A DNA stretch of 64,000 nucleotides from Hygrocybe punicea (GCA_963556145.1 OY744465.1:3720001-3784000); one strand, 5' to 3'; shown: positions 35,886 through 47,858, numbered from the stretch's first letter. Numbers and translations are program-made. The notes: a model not told the origin generated them from the letters alone.

Positions 35886-36097
35886 CCCATGCCCAGGAAG
35901 ATTAACATGGTTGGTCAGTACCAGAATAAACCTCTTGCCAAGAAGGTTAACGTTGCTAGTAGCAGTAAATCTTGGCTCGTTTTGCCTGCTTTCGAATACA
36001 CTCCTACCGGAATATCTGTGGTGTTGTAGAGTATATACAATTAGATGTTGGCATAAGATATACACCTGTTGGTTAACTTCTGCCATAAAAGGTCGAT

Positions 36098-36625
36098 ATG
36101 CAAGCTCTTGGCCATCGTCTACTGTCCTCCCCGCGACAAACTAGACTGTATGCAAGCCTCCATCCTCTTCCAAAGCCCCTGGGACAGCCGCAGCCTGAAC
36201 AACCATCGGATCCCCGTCCCCCTTGGGTCTTTAGAATGAGCCGACTGCTCACAACCATTCTTATACCGCGTACGCTTCTCATCATTGTGTGGTTGAGCCG
36301 ACCATCTTGCTATACCACTACGTATATATCGGTCTCTGACAAATGTCGTTGTTTTCATATCCCAGCTATTATCTTCTGTGCAGTTTTCTTTGTGGACTTT
36401 GGAGAGCGGGAGCATGTCTTTATGCCCGTAAGTACGCTCTTTGTGCATACCATTTACCATATGAATCCTTTTACTGTATGCTAGATTCGAAGATGGGCGA
36501 CTAAGCAAAAAGCTGCATTTTTCACACTGTCTCCCTCCGAACTCATGTTACTTGAGGCGGAGCAAGCTCGAAGCCAATATGACAGGCCACGAACACAGAC
36601 CGTGACTTCAGATCCGCCTTCCTAA
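36098..36625 (+). CDS. Small predicted mitochondrial membrane protein (124 aa), uncharacterised
   Basis: Exons 36098-36269, 36366-36427 and 36485-36625 keep frame across GT..AG introns of 96 and 57 nt. The N-terminus (MQALGHRLLSSPRQTRLYAS) is basic and Ser-rich like a mitochondrial presequence, followed by a Pro-rich linker. One membrane span (LLTTILIPAIIFCAVFFVDF) is created by the first splice. A charged helix (FGEREHVFMPIRRWATKQKA) and a short C-terminal tail ending TVTSDPPS complete it. I recall similar small proteins in other basidiomycetes but no named function. Targeting sequence and single span suggest an inner-membrane subunit or assembly factor; this is inference. Confidence 0.68.
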
Positions 36626-37299
36626 TAGCTGCTGCTTGACGGACACACCAGAGAAGCACAATATGGATCGAGACAGTTCTATACCATGCGGAAGACAACC
36701 TCGCTAGGTAACAAGGGGGGCAGATATCAAATGTTGCGTCGAAATTTGAACGTATACAAATGACACCAATCACATCACCGCGAAAAAATGGCTAGCTAAA
36801 GTAACCATTCAGATGCTATATGGAATCGTAAGTAGTTGGGTTGCATGCAGGGTGCGCACGCCACGATGGTCTTGTGTCATCAGTAACCACTGAACGCGTC
36901 AGGAAAAAGATCAATCCGGAAGCTGGTCTGCACAAAAGGTGAGTTTGTACAATCCGCAACCTCACCTACAGGTACCTCATGCTTGTGCACCTCGCAGCCT
37001 TTTCGCCCCAATCCTTGAATTAAGCAAGTATCGGAGCAACATCATCCATCAGCGGTAACGCTTCAACGAATATACCCTCACCTCGATACTTGCAAACGAA
37101 AGTATAAACTCACGCAATCGACCCATTCACAACTTGACAGTCGGTTCAGTAGACTCTGCAGTTATCGCAATTTATCGATAATGAACAGAAAAATCGACTT
37201 TCCGAACGACCAGAAGTCCTGAGTTTGGCTCATAATATAAATTCTGAGAGTAGAGCAAATGGCTTCGAGAGAATAAAGGTGTCGGAGTCGGTCTTTGCA
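36626..37299. other. Intergenic, no gene seen
   Basis: Roughly 670 bp with only short conflicting ORFs. It holds the 3' UTR of the small mitochondrial gene and the promoter of the H15 gene. Confidence 0.55.
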
Positions 37300-38857
37300 A
37301 TGAACTTTGTGGATGCGAACCTTGTTGTGAATAACTGTGCAGCTTCCGGAACGATGCAGACAGGGAGCACAACAACTCTTCCCCTACCAAACCAGTCAGG
37401 TCGGGTTCCCGCTCTCTATCGATTGTTCTGCGTCCAAATTGACATAACGTCCAGACTCAGACTCTCCTGGTAAAAAGGCTTATTTGCGCCTGCTGCCACC
37501 ATCACAAATTATCGAAATATGCTTGACATTCGAGGCGTATGCTCCTCCTCACGTCAGGAGTCTAGTATGGCCAGTCGACTTGAATGCTGCCATCGCAACT
37601 TTACAGGAACACCACAACAAATCGAGCGCAATCCCATCAACGAGTGAAACTCCTCCCATGGATTCTTTGTTCGAATCGCACCGGCCTGCACCGCATGGCC
37701 AATTCGCTCACACCCCATCTACCTATCCGCATACTCCTTATTATTCCCCGCAACCGCCTCCGGGTAATCTGCCCTACCCACCGCTTCCGCATGCCCAGCA
37801 CTATGCGCCGTACCCTCACCCAACTTCTTTCTTCCCGAACCCGTCGCTTCCACATCCTCAAGATCCATCGCAAATGCCTACAGACGATCTTCCAAGTTAT
37901 GAAGAAATGATTGTGGAGGCTATCAGGGACTTTGGTGATCCTGATGGCGCACCACCGAAGGATATCTTTTCCCGGATGGCATCGCAGTATCCTCTGCAAA
38001 CTAATTTCAGACCGTCAGCCAGCCAGGCACTTCAGAAAGCCTTCAAGAGGGGACGGCTGGAGAAGACGAGCAGTGGAAAGTACCGATTGAATCCTTCATG
38101 GGAAGGAGGGAATGTGTGTAGTCATGCTCTTTCACGCAGCCATGCCTAACTATTTGCTTTCCTTATCACCTAGACTTCTCGCCGGACTACTCGTCGTCCT
38201 CAAACGCATGCGCAGACGACCCCCGTTCTTCAACATCCCCAGCACAGACAGACTCCTCCCATTGCCTCACCGTTTACCCACGCGCCTCTCCACCGCCAGC
38301 CTATACCTGCGCTGTCGGCCCCTTCTGCTCCAGGTGAAACGCAGTATTCAGGTCCGTTCTACCCCCAACCTTATCCTCCTCCTGGATACCCAGGGTATTC
38401 TTCACACCCTCCGCATACGATTGGTGGCCATGGGAATGACGAATTGGGAGAGGGGAACGATGCCTGGAAGGCCGCTCATAATATTCTGAGAGCAATCAAT
38501 TTCGGGGGGTTGATTCAGCTCCCCAGCCACGAAGAGCAGATGGCTGGTGGACGGATACATGCAGTTCCTCCCGCTGGAATTTCAAACTTAGGTGACCACC
38601 ACCACTTAGGCTCGACGGACACAACAAGAATACCTTTGTCAGCCGGAACATCTGGCACAATGATTGCACCTGGGTCGGGTGAGGGACGAGCCGATTTGCA
38701 GGCGCAGTTGGCCTTGCTCGCTGTCCAGTTGATGGATATTGCGCAGGCCAGCGATGATTCTATGACCTCTGGCGCTCAGGCAGGGGAGCCAGCAAAGGAT
38801 GAGGATGAGAGTGGTGACGACGAGGATATAGATATGGTGGAAGTTCCTGTGCCATAA
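37300..38857 (+). CDS. H15 (linker-histone winged-helix) domain protein
   Basis: Exons 37300-37399, 37455-38113 and 38174-38857 give 480 residues. The first splice (phase 1) makes NQSDSDSPGKKAYLRLLPPS, leading into a conserved N-terminal block (QIIEICLTFEAYAPPHVRSL). After a Pro/Tyr/His-rich linker a winged helix spans residues ~180-250 (LPSYEEMIVEAIRDFGDPDG, PPKDIFSRMASQYPL, ALQKAFKRGRLEKTSSGKYR). This matches the globular H15 fold of histone H1. The C-terminal half is Pro/Gln/Tyr-rich, then acidic (DEDESGDDEDIDMVEVPVP), unlike the Lys-rich tail of a true H1. It is more likely a chromatin or transcription regulator with an H1-like DNA-binding domain than the main linker histone. Confidence 0.8.
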
Positions 38858-39689
38858 CGACGAGTTGACTCCTTGTACGGAGTGCCCTTTTGTTCAAGGA
38901 GTCATTGCGTTCACCTCAACCAAGGTTGGGAGTACTGCCATTATGCCAGCAATTACTTGAATCAGGCCCCGAGAGAGAAGAGACTCGGCAGAAGATTAGA
39001 CTACGTACTTGAAGCGTCCAACGAATTGAAAGTGAACTGTCGACAACTCACGTTCAACGTTCAACGTTCAACGTTCAATTGCGCTCAGTCCAGAGGTCCT
39101 TTATCTCGCCAAACGGGCCAACGTTAACCGTCATAATAAGGTTACGTTGAGTGTGGGACCAGGAACACGGTGATAATAATCGTCTTCTGGAAATCGTCAG
39201 TTGAGCGTTATCAGCAACGGCATGCCGGCTTTTCATATTTTAGGTCAAACGATCACAGCGGGGGCCTGTCGGTCCCTTGCACGTTACACTGGCAGGTGAC
39301 TGGTGACCGAGCACAACGACCGTTGGAGCTTGATGCCGTCTGGCCCACCTTCACGACAGCTTTCAGTTTGATTTTGACATCGATTGACCCAGCGTTATGC
39401 TTCAGGCTTTGCATCACTCGCCATCGTACACGATAGAGGAGCTCATAGAGATTGGAATCAGAGCAGTCCTGATGTTCGTCCATCTCCAAATGTACCATTT
39501 TTGTAACTTGAACATGTCATTTTAGCGCTCGATATTCTTCAATAGGTGTGTGTCTAAATTTATTGTTATACTTCAATTATCAAACCGATCGTGTTACCCC
39601 TTCTTCTACTCAGCTGTGTGTCAGTGACTTTGTGGTAAAGAATCGATCAGCCCAGCTCACTTTCATCGCGACTCCCCATAGATACAGTT
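38858..39689. other. Intergenic with short tandem repeat, no gene seen
   Basis: No supported coding region. It contains the 7-bp repeat at 39051-39078 and small ORFs without motifs. Confidence 0.5.
39051..39078. repeat. 7-bp tandem repeat, four copies
   Basis: CGTTCAA is repeated four times head to tail in the intergenic region after the H15 gene. Confidence 0.92.
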
Positions 39690-41090
39690 CAAGTGTACGA
39701 TTGGCTATTGACGTAATTCGAATTTCTTGTACATATAGTGATGAGCCTACTGATTTTTTTTTTTTTTTTTTTTCCATTCAGACTGGGAGATGAACGCAGA
39801 TTGGTCTGCATTTCGAAGAGGTTCGGGAGACCATCCAACTCATAATTTGTCAGATTCATCAACGTCGATGGAGTTCGGTGAAAATCGTCTACCTGTTTTG
39901 CCGCTATTACCCTCTCTTTGTCTATCCTGTCTATCTGTGGTTTTGGGTTGGCGACCATGAGCCCGCTTATTGCAGACCAGCAATTCATACACTGTATGCC
40001 TTCATCGTACCCTTCGTGAGCACGTTTTGGTTGTTATTCACGACTCACTGACATCGCTTCTCCCAGCTAATATCTGCTCAAGGTCTGTTCGCTATGCGAG
40101 TTCGGTGTTCAATCAACTTGACTTTTGTTTCCCAGCGGTGATACTCATACGAGTATACGCTTTTGCGGGACGAAGCAGAACAGTACTCATCGTGCTGTGT
40201 CTGTGTCTCATTGTCCTCCTCGCGGTTCAATTATGGTTATTTGGTAGCCAATACGTTTGTGAGTCCGTCCGCCAACCATTTCATCTTCATGGGTCTGCCT
40301 AGATTAATGATTCTCGGGCCATCGATCAGTGGTTGAGGAAGTTTTCATACTCTTGCCAAGGACCGGTTGCTTCGCGAACGATAAAATAGCTGAGGCGGAT
40401 GCATTTGTGCAAAAGGCGTCTTCACAAGCTGGGGTGAGTCTGTTGGGATTTCCCCAAATCAGACCGAGCTCAGTTAGTCCTTCCTTGTCTATAGTTCGTG
40501 ATGGTGTGTGGCCGTTCCATCATAGAACTCTTGTGTTTTATTCCATTCCAACGCAATCGATCAAATAGCTAGGAGCTTTTTTAATGGACCTCCTAATGAC
40601 GACCATCATGATAGTGGTGACCATCTCAATTTTCCCCATTCATCAATGCCCTCCTCAATTGCTTATGTGTCCAGCATTGCATTCGAAATCGCAGTATGCA
40701 AGGCCGATTGGGTAAAGAATTCGTAGCTCAAGGTAAAGCCCACCTGTTCATTAGAGGTTGCGATATCATTTTGACAGTCCACCGTCAGGCGTAGCCGCCT
40801 TTGCGATAATGTCAGCGCTCAACCTCCTGGTAGCGGTTGTGTACCTGATGTATGGGGTTCCCATTGTCTCCCTCTTACGCACGTTTTTCACACAACTACG
40901 TGACTGTCAGCCCTGAACGGCAATACAATGGCATTGGGCTTCCTTTTGTAATGGTGTTACCAGATGTCATGGTACTATTCGTATCTTCTCCTGTCATGTC
41001 AACCAAATCGACTGACAAATTCATCTTCAGGCATGTCGATTGTGAGTGCTTACTGGAGGTGATCATTGAACGCTTCTCACCGTGATTCGA
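39690..41090 (+). CDS. DUF6533-type 7-TM membrane protein, model approximate, possibly degenerate
   Basis: Typical blocks appear in order on the plus strand. They are a VYDWLLT-like end of the first span (near 39694), EEVRETIQ (39821), RRWSSVKIVYLFCRYYPLFV with VYPVYLWFW (39865-39945), a fourth/fifth-span block CFPAVILIRVYAFAGRSRTV with LIVLCLCLIVLLAVQLWLF (40130-40250), LLPRTGCFAN (near 40350) and a later span LNLLVAVVYLMYGVPIVSLL (near 40830). This order fits the agaricomycete DUF6533 membrane proteins, whose role is unknown. I could not join all blocks with normal introns: the frame between 39715 and 39815, which includes a T20 tract, does not connect cleanly. I also could not find a convincing start codon. 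The gene may be a decaying copy. Confidence 0.45.
39754..39773. repeat. T20 homopolymer
   Basis: Twenty consecutive T, the longest homopolymer in the window, inside the supposed first intron of the 7-TM gene. Homopolymer length is prone to sequencing error. Confidence 0.9.
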
Positions 41091-41360
41091 TGCGCGATGC
41101 GCAGAATCTTACATCTCCGAGCAAGGGTTTTAAAAACGGAATCCTATGAACTAAAGCAGCAGTCACGCCTTGTACGAGAAGGTCTTGAAGCCTTGGCAAC
41201 AGGACGAGAGGACGAGCCGACACACGGAGGGTTAGATGAATGGACATGATAGCAATGGCATTATAAAATTTCCTTACGCCTGTAAGTTCTCCGGTATGTA
41301 GCCCGGATGTGTATGATACCGGCATGCATGGTCACAAAGGAGCCGCTCCAAACAATATTA

Positions 41361-41853
41361 ATGTCGACATCCAGCACTCAGAGGTTGCCTTCAATACAAG
41401 AAAAATTAACGGAACTACAAGAACTGCTGCAACGAACGCAGTCGAATTGTACAGACTCTCTTGTGGGAGTAGAAGCAAGGGCATTAGAAAATATGAGGCG
41501 GAGAAGCGATATGGACGCCAAATACAATGAGCTACGAGAACAAGTGGCCAAAATTCAAGCGGACGGGGATGAAAGCCCGGGAGCACACCGAGGCGAGGAC
41601 GATACGACACCAGGTTCGCATATGATACTAACTTCAAGACGGAATCCTGATGCACTCAGGAGACATCTCGCTACTGCAAATCGTAGAGGAGCATCACCGA
41701 AATCGAATGACCTTGATCCTGTCCCAATTTCAAGGTGTGTGTGTGTGCATGAGCTGTGTGGTTTGTGGTTTTCTGAGTCATACAGAGTATGCCGCAAAGA
41801 AGAGGGAACGTCAGGGGGAAATCTTGAGGGAAATTGGGCGTTTACGACGATGA
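41361..41853 (+). CDS. Small coiled-coil protein, function unknown (approximate model)
   Basis: Start ATG at 41361 (MSTSSTQRLPSIQEKLTELQ). The first exon encodes an amphipathic coiled coil (KLTELQELLQRTQSN, ALENMRRRSDMDAKYNELRE). The best ending uses a different frame: SLLQIVEEHHRNRMTLILSQ then, across an intron starting GTGTGTGT (near 41735), EYAAKKRERQGEILREIGRL to a TGA at 41851-41853. The middle splice is unresolved: a branch-point-like ACTAAC followed by TTCAAG ends an intron near 41639, but the matching donor is unclear. The protein is ~125-160 residues of nearly continuous helix. I do not recognise a family. Confidence 0.5.
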
Positions 41854-42164
41854 GATAAATCACATCACGTGGTGTACGCGTACTCGTCCGAAGTATCGTA
41901 GTACTGGTATCACTATCCTTCAGATAATGGCAGTGAGAAAGGAATTATCCGATGGCGAGCTGTAGTATCCGAGATCTGAATTGATCCAGAGCCAGTCTGG
42001 TACCTTAATCACGGCAAGTCGGGAATTTAATCTTGAAGACCGTCATATGATGCACTGAAACTGGCGACCGACAATGCATGTACAAAATCGCAAGCTGATA
42101 TGGAAACGTGAAGACATGAAACAACAAACCCCTCCATCTACCGACAGCCGATTCAAGCGATCAG

Positions 42165-42782
42165 TTAATGAGAGGTTGATTTGCTAATGCCGAGCAGCTC
42201 AACCTCGAATTTGAGTGTTGAATTGGGCGGTATTACAGGTGGGAAGCCCCGGGATCCGTATGCCTGCAAGGTCGGAAGAGATGAGGTCGACAAGAAAATA
42301 AAAGGGATTTGGACGAACGAAATCAGGAGTTGCAATCAGGTTGGCTTTCTGACCCAGTGATAGTAGAGGAACGCCTGGTTGTTATCGAGTCTTAGCAAGG
42401 CCGAAGATCGAGATGAAGATCGAGTTCGACACCTTCATCCCATCCCTTGATTACCTTACCGACACCGATTTCGGTCTCGAATACTTGACCGCTAGGACGA
42501 GGGGAATGTGATGAAGGAAACATGAGTGGGAAACAGGAATGATACGGACCGATCTCTACTCGAATCGAACTTTTTACCGTCGAGAAGGGTGCCGACATAG
42601 TGCATGGAGACTTTGTCTGGGGAAGATGGGGAGATGAAGAGGGGGGGGGAGTGATTGGGAAGGAAGGACTGACCGCCTTTCTGAGGGAAGGATTTTCCAT
42701 CGCCGGGGGAAATTGTTTCGATTGTGACGCCCTGAGGCGCCGAGTTGAATCAGGGCAAGAGCGGAACGTGGATGCTCACCAT
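42165..42782 (-). CDS. FPR1: FKBP12-type peptidyl-prolyl isomerase
   Basis: The start is the ATG at 42782 and the stop is at 42165-42167. The ATG is alone in exon 1: an intron (GTGAGC..CCTCAG) follows at once and exon 2 begins [19 protein letters not shown]. Further splices give [40 protein letters not shown] and DEG, then [15 protein letters not shown] and [20 protein letters not shown], ending [12 protein letters not shown]. This is a complete single-domain FKBP of ~110 residues. The drug-pocket residues are in place: Tyr in MHYVG, Asp and Phe in KKFDSS, Trp in KGWDEG, and the aromatic in STLKF. FKBP12 catalyses proline isomerisation and mediates FK506 and rapamycin effects on calcineurin and TOR. 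The short C-terminal tail after VELL is unusual. Confidence 0.93.
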
Positions 42783-43088
42783 GGAGTCGTGTTGCAGAGG
42801 ATAACGGCGATTATCAGGATAGCACAGACGTTAAAGCAGAGATGTTATACTGGCGGAGAGGCGGAGTACGGATCTTGATCCGAGAGATCTGGCATCGATC
42901 GCTCAACGCAAACTGTGTTTATCGATGAACACCGTTATCTTGTATTAATAAGCACATTGCCTTTTCGGGAATAACCATGTGACGTAGCAACCTCTCTTCC
43001 CCCAACACGCTACTTATATCTCGTATACCACCCACTGACATGCACTCCATCTCTGATCTCACCACATTTTGTCGGAAAACAACAGGCG

Positions 43089-45329
43089 ATGTGCCCTCAA
43101 AGCTTGTCGTACGTCGCTCCCTCACTCCCTCACAGCCCGCTCACAATCCATCAGGGCGCCTCCACAACCGTCGTCGGCTCAAAAATGTATCTCTTCGTAC
43201 GATCTCTGCCATCTCTTGCCACTCTCCCAGTCTCCTGACATCCCCCCTAGGGTGGCCGTCTCGTCACAGAACGTAGAATGGTCTCGGATCTGTACATATT
43301 TGACCTCGACTCGTATCATTGGCAAAAAGTACTCCCTGATCCCCAAGACCACATTCCAAAGCCCCGCTATTTTCACAGCGCAGACACATGTGAATCTCTT
43401 TTCCCTTCTCCTCTCTCTTCCCACCTCATTTCCACACAGGGAACAACCAATTGGTAGTGTTTGGCGGAATGAGCAATAAATTCGATTCTGCAAACCCAGA
43501 CGACCTCTGCGTCTTGAACGACGTGAGGTTCTTCGATTTATCTTCCCATCGCTGGATCCCACCTTCTTCTTCTTCAAACGGAGCACCCTCAGATCCCGTC
43601 TCAGACTCTCTAATCCCACGTGCACGTTATGCCCACCTTTCCTCGATCACCGCAGACCGCCTCTTCATCATTGGTGGACAAGACTTTTACAATGTCTGGC
43701 TTGACGATGTATACGTTTACGATCTCTTAGGAAAGACATGGGTCCAACGCCGCGATTACCCTCGTCATTGCGGTACATATCGCAGTGTTGCCGTCTCCGC
43801 CGCCCTATCTGTCCGCTTACCTCAGCACGAGCTACGGGCATCACCCCCTTCAAGGCTTGGTCCCCCTGGGGCTCGCTTCAAAGCAGACAAGGTCCCAACA
43901 CCAGCACCGGAATTTATGTCGCCGGACGATCTCCTCCACATGCCTTACTCTGCCGTGCCTACTGAAGACTACCCGAGTGATATATTCCTCTATAGTAATT
44001 ATAATGTACGTTCTTTCTTGCCACCGTTTTCCCGAATTCTCTTCATATCCGTCATCTAGTTCACTGATGTCAAACGCGAGCTTGAAGTCTTCTCACCCCT
44101 CCCTGACTTCGATTTCACCATTCAGGATCGTAGTCTAGCCATGAATGGCTCCTCGTTCCCCCCAGGTCTCCGTTTTCCAACAGGTGCCATCCTAGGAAAA
44201 CATTTCATTATTGCGGGCACCTATCTTGCCCATACGTACCAATCATTTTCCATCTGGGCTCTTGACATGCTGTCCATGACCTGGTCACGGCTTGACCCAG
44301 GGAGCGCGTTATATACTGGCTCTTGGTTCCGTGGCTGCCTGTGGGCCGAGTCCAACAAATTCATAATATTCGGCAACCGCAACGGAAACCTAGTCGACGA
44401 CTACAACCGTCGCCTCCTCAGCTGGGATCATGTCGCTGTTGTGGACTTGGAGGCATTTGGTATATACCAGCCACCACCACTCGAACTAGACATCCCTATG
44501 CAACAGCTCGGGCTTGCTGCCCTCGAAGAAAATGTACTGACTGACTTCGTGATGGTTTGTGATGATGGCCGTAAAATACCCTGCTCCCGCAAACTCCTAG
44601 AAAGTCGCTGGCCGTGGTTTAAAGAGCAACTCGAAATATTCACTCACAAGGCAGAACTTGCGCTGCAGACCCTACCCACTTCACCAACCCATATTCCACT
44701 TCCAGCACTGCCTGGAGTGGTCCCCGGAAACAAAATACGACCCGATCCCAGGCTCACGCCTCGCGTTTTCCACCTGTCAGAACCTTTCCCCATCGCCTTG
44801 GCGCTACTGCAGTACTTTTATTCACTTGCTTTGATCACTCCATTGCAACACGCACCTGCTGTCTTGAGCCAGCTTCTAGTGCTGTCCAGCAATTACCAAC
44901 TCACTCACTTGGAATCATTAGTGAAACACGCAATGCATCGGTCGTTATCCAATTCAACTTCAGTTGCAGTATACGAAGTAGCGACTCTCTGTGGCTGTCG
45001 GAGCTTGCAAATTCGGTACGTCTTCTTTCCATCATTTAAAAAAAAAAAATATCCCGCGAACCATTTTTATTTATTTAGAGCACTGAAAACTGTCATGGTA
45101 AAACCCATCTACAAAACATGTCACTTCCGGCTGACGAGAGTCTGCTCCTTAGTCTTACAGCCAAAAACGTTCACCTGGCCGTTCTCGCAACGACAGTGGG
45201 CGACTTACAGACACCAGTGACAGTAGCAGGAAACATGTCAGCGGTGCCAGTGGGCCTTCAAGCCGTCCACGGGGTACATCCGACGCATCGAGAAGTCTCA
45301 CTAACGTGAGTTCAAGTCGGGTGATTTAG
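43089..45329 (+). CDS. Kelch-repeat and BTB-like protein (Ral2/LZTR1-type)
   Basis: The ATG at 43089 begins MCPQSLSYVAPSLPHSPLTI. Splices at 43197 and 43389 give kelch blades: KMYLFGGRLVTERRMVSDLY, RYFHSADTWNNQLVVFGGMS, ARYAHLSSITADRLFIIGGQ with VWLDDVYVYDLLGKTW. A later intron near 44006 leads to FTDVKRELEVFSPLPDF and further blades (FIIFGNRNGNLVDDYN). A BTB-like region follows: VLTDFVMVCDDGRKIPCSRK with LLESRWPWFKEQLEIF, an insert, then FHLSEPFPIALALLQYFYSL. The last exon is Ser/Arg-rich (QKRSPGRSRNDSGRL) and ends with TAG at 45327. Kelch-BTB proteins of this layout include fission yeast Ral2, which acts on Ras1. Others are Cul3 adaptors. The exact role is inferred from layout only. Confidence 0.8.
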
Positions 45330-45714
45330 CGAGTTGTGGGTGAGCAGTGAGCACAACCCATCGTGACCAAGTATTTATTTAATATGGTTAGACAATGATG
45401 TCGTATGGTATAGATTGTCTATGGATGGGCAATCCAGCTTGCTTTCGTCTCCCATTGAGAATACATCCTACTGATGTTGGGATTTACCTTTCGGTGGCAT
45501 CATTCTGCTCAGCCAGCTGATAGCACTAGTGCCGTTCACATCGTACACAAATGAGCATCATATTGCGGTCTAACCTAATGCTACTTACTTGTCCAGCCAA
45601 CTTGTCATATATTGTCGAGAATTCAACCGATTGAACGGAACAATGAATATTATCGTGAATATGTACATCATAAAGGAAACAATATCCGCACCGCCGAAAA
45701 GATATCGACGTGCA

Positions 45715-47858
45715 TCAATTAGGCTGTGGGAAACTTGTACGACTATTGCTGGGTCCCTCTTGTACAGGCCTGTCGAGGGCAAACGGAAAGAGGGCAAGAG
45801 TTCTAGAGTGTGCAATGGTAGGCATTGCGAATGTCGGCATCACGGGATCGTCGGTCACTGCGTTTGGCAAGTCTTGTGTAAGGATAGGTTCGAGAGGAAT
45901 GACTGGCACAGGTTGAGCCTGAGGCTCGGGCATAGGCACAGGATGAGCTTGAGGCTCAGGCATAGGCGCAGGATGAGCTTGAGGCTCAGGCATAGGCTCA
46001 GCCTCAATCTGAGGCACAATGATGTGGTTGACTGTATGGTAATGAATGAGAAGAGAATAAAGATCAAAGCATGAAGAACTACTGACATTCCCTTGCATGC
46101 GCTGCAAATTCATCGTCATCGTTAGAATAATTTCGGTTCAAGTTAGGAAAGTTGAGAAACTTACCATGGTCCTTCTGTCGCCCGCACCCGCTTCCTTCGA
46201 TACAATCTTTCCGGTTCAAGATGGCTTCATCCAAAAAACCTTTCTGCCTCTCCCGCACCCACCATTCTCTCAGTCCCCAAAGAAGGACCTCTGTGGAACA
46301 CAATCTACAAGCTCTGGTACGCGGCGCATCAGGATTTGGGTCGACGCCAGCCGTCACACCATGGATATCGACGAAGAGCGCCAGCTCGATCAGAGGCTTA
46401 AATCCCCTTGGCTGAGACTGAATGTATGTCACGATCTAAGTAGGGCAAGATAAGAAGAAGGCCAACGTTGAAAAATGAAGAGTTGATGACCTCGCGATAT
46501 ATATGTCTTGGCGTAAGCCTCTGTGTCGTCAAGTAATCCAACATGATGTCTACTTCAACGGTGTTGCTGTCAAAGCACTCATACACATCGGTTGACTGAA
46601 TAAGATCGCCAATATCTGACATCCCATGTGGATGCTGTGAGAGTAGTGGAGCTGCCAGGCATCTGCCCTGAACGCCAACACCACAGAAAGAAACTTGACA
46701 CAAGTCGCATTTCGTCGTGGACGGCGCCAGAATAGCGAGGAGATTCTCACTGATCAGTGTGAACTGGGTAAGTGAAGTGGAACAACACGTGGGAGACTTT
46801 ACCAATTGCCGCAGTAGGTATGGCCTGGTGGTGATCCCTCATCCAAATGCCAGGCATTATCAGGGTCCGTGTTCGGGTCCGCAACTGGTTGAGGGCATCT
46901 CCAGCCGAAGGGATTTCCAGCAGGACAGTGAGGGCAAGGGCGAGCAAAGTCACTGCTTTGATTTATATTGGGTTCGGGAGAAGCTTCCCTGGGCATGGGA
47001 AGCTGGAACCAATAGAATAGTGAGAATAATTTCGTCGCGGAAGAGCAAAACTTACCCGCAAGGAAGTGCCAACTTTATATAATTCGTCTGCTTGTGCACG
47101 TTCACCTTGAGCACGGGTCTTGGATGGCACAGCACGAAGAAGAAGGTCAAGAATTGACTGCAGCGGCCTGGAGGGAGTGACAACGGTCGATACACCGCGG
47201 CAGGCGGGGCAATTTGTTCCCCCATTCTGTAAGAAATTGGCGTCAGGAAAGTAAACAAATATTTTTGGAGGTCACGGATGGAAAGACGAGATTCGACACG
47301 ACACTCTCTCACACCGCAAATCCTAGGTCGATGACAAGGATAGCAAAGTCGAGGCAAGGGTTCTGGTGGCTAGGCAGATTTAGGGGGAAATAGACCACTC
47401 ACTCGAATCCAAAGGACGCAACAACTACGACATATAGTCAATACAGTAAGCTGGACCATGGATGAAATGGATGATCACCTTCCACAGAAAAAATGTTGAC
47501 AGGGTGACACAATCACCGGTCTGTACACGAGCTCAGAACAACATCCACACTGGAGTTCTTGTGCCAATTCCTCAGCAAGAGCCTCATTACTATCATCGAT
47601 CGCCATTTCATCGGTGCCTTGTCGTAGTCCAACCTCGTCTGCGTCCTCCTTTATCCTCTTCCGACTGGCATTCTCCTCGAGTCCTTCGAAGGTGGGTGAG
47701 GCTCGACGCTTCAAATCAGGAAACAGCTCAGGACGCGATAGAGTCAACCCCATGGCAGTATCTGACGAGAACAGCACACTGGAGAGTTCTTCCTCTGCCA
47801 TTGCAGGTTCAAGTGTGTGGTGTAGTGAGTGAAGTCGGTGATCAGGTTCGCGAGCCAC
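45715..47858 (-). CDS. CHFR-like RING E3 ubiquitin ligase without FHA domain
   Basis: The model starts at the ATG at 47858; an internal ATG at 47801 (MAEEELSSVLFSSDTAMG) is also possible. The stop is at 45715-45717. A RING finger is built across introns: LQCGCCSELVYRPVIVSPCQ, HFFCGR, SCCVLWIR and GTNCPACRGVST. A long cysteine-rich domain follows: PCPHCPAGNPFGWRCPQPV, PGHTYCGNW, KCDLCQVSFCGVGVQGRC, then DIMLDYLTTQRLTPRHIYRE. That last block corresponds to the C-terminal Cys-rich region of the mitotic checkpoint ligase CHFR. A further Cys-rich block (CRLCSTEVLLWGLREWWVRE) lies nearer the end. The tail is repetitive (PMPEPQAHPV). No FHA domain precedes the RING, unlike animal CHFR. Likely nuclear, acting in mitotic or DNA-damage control; this is inferred. 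Confidence 0.82.
45907..46002 (-). repeat. 30-bp minisatellite in the E3-ligase tail
   Basis: About three copies of a 30-bp unit (45921-45950, 45951-45980, and the start of 45981-46010) plus a partial copy encode a 10-residue Pro/Glu/Gln/His repeat (PMPEPQAHPV type). The unit length preserves frame. The copies differ by few bases. Confidence 0.9.

Noticed and set aside
45300..45330. TTCAAGTCGG-like text resembling a tRNA B box
   Set aside because: No A box or cloverleaf pairing at the right distance, and it lies in the last coding exon of the kelch gene.
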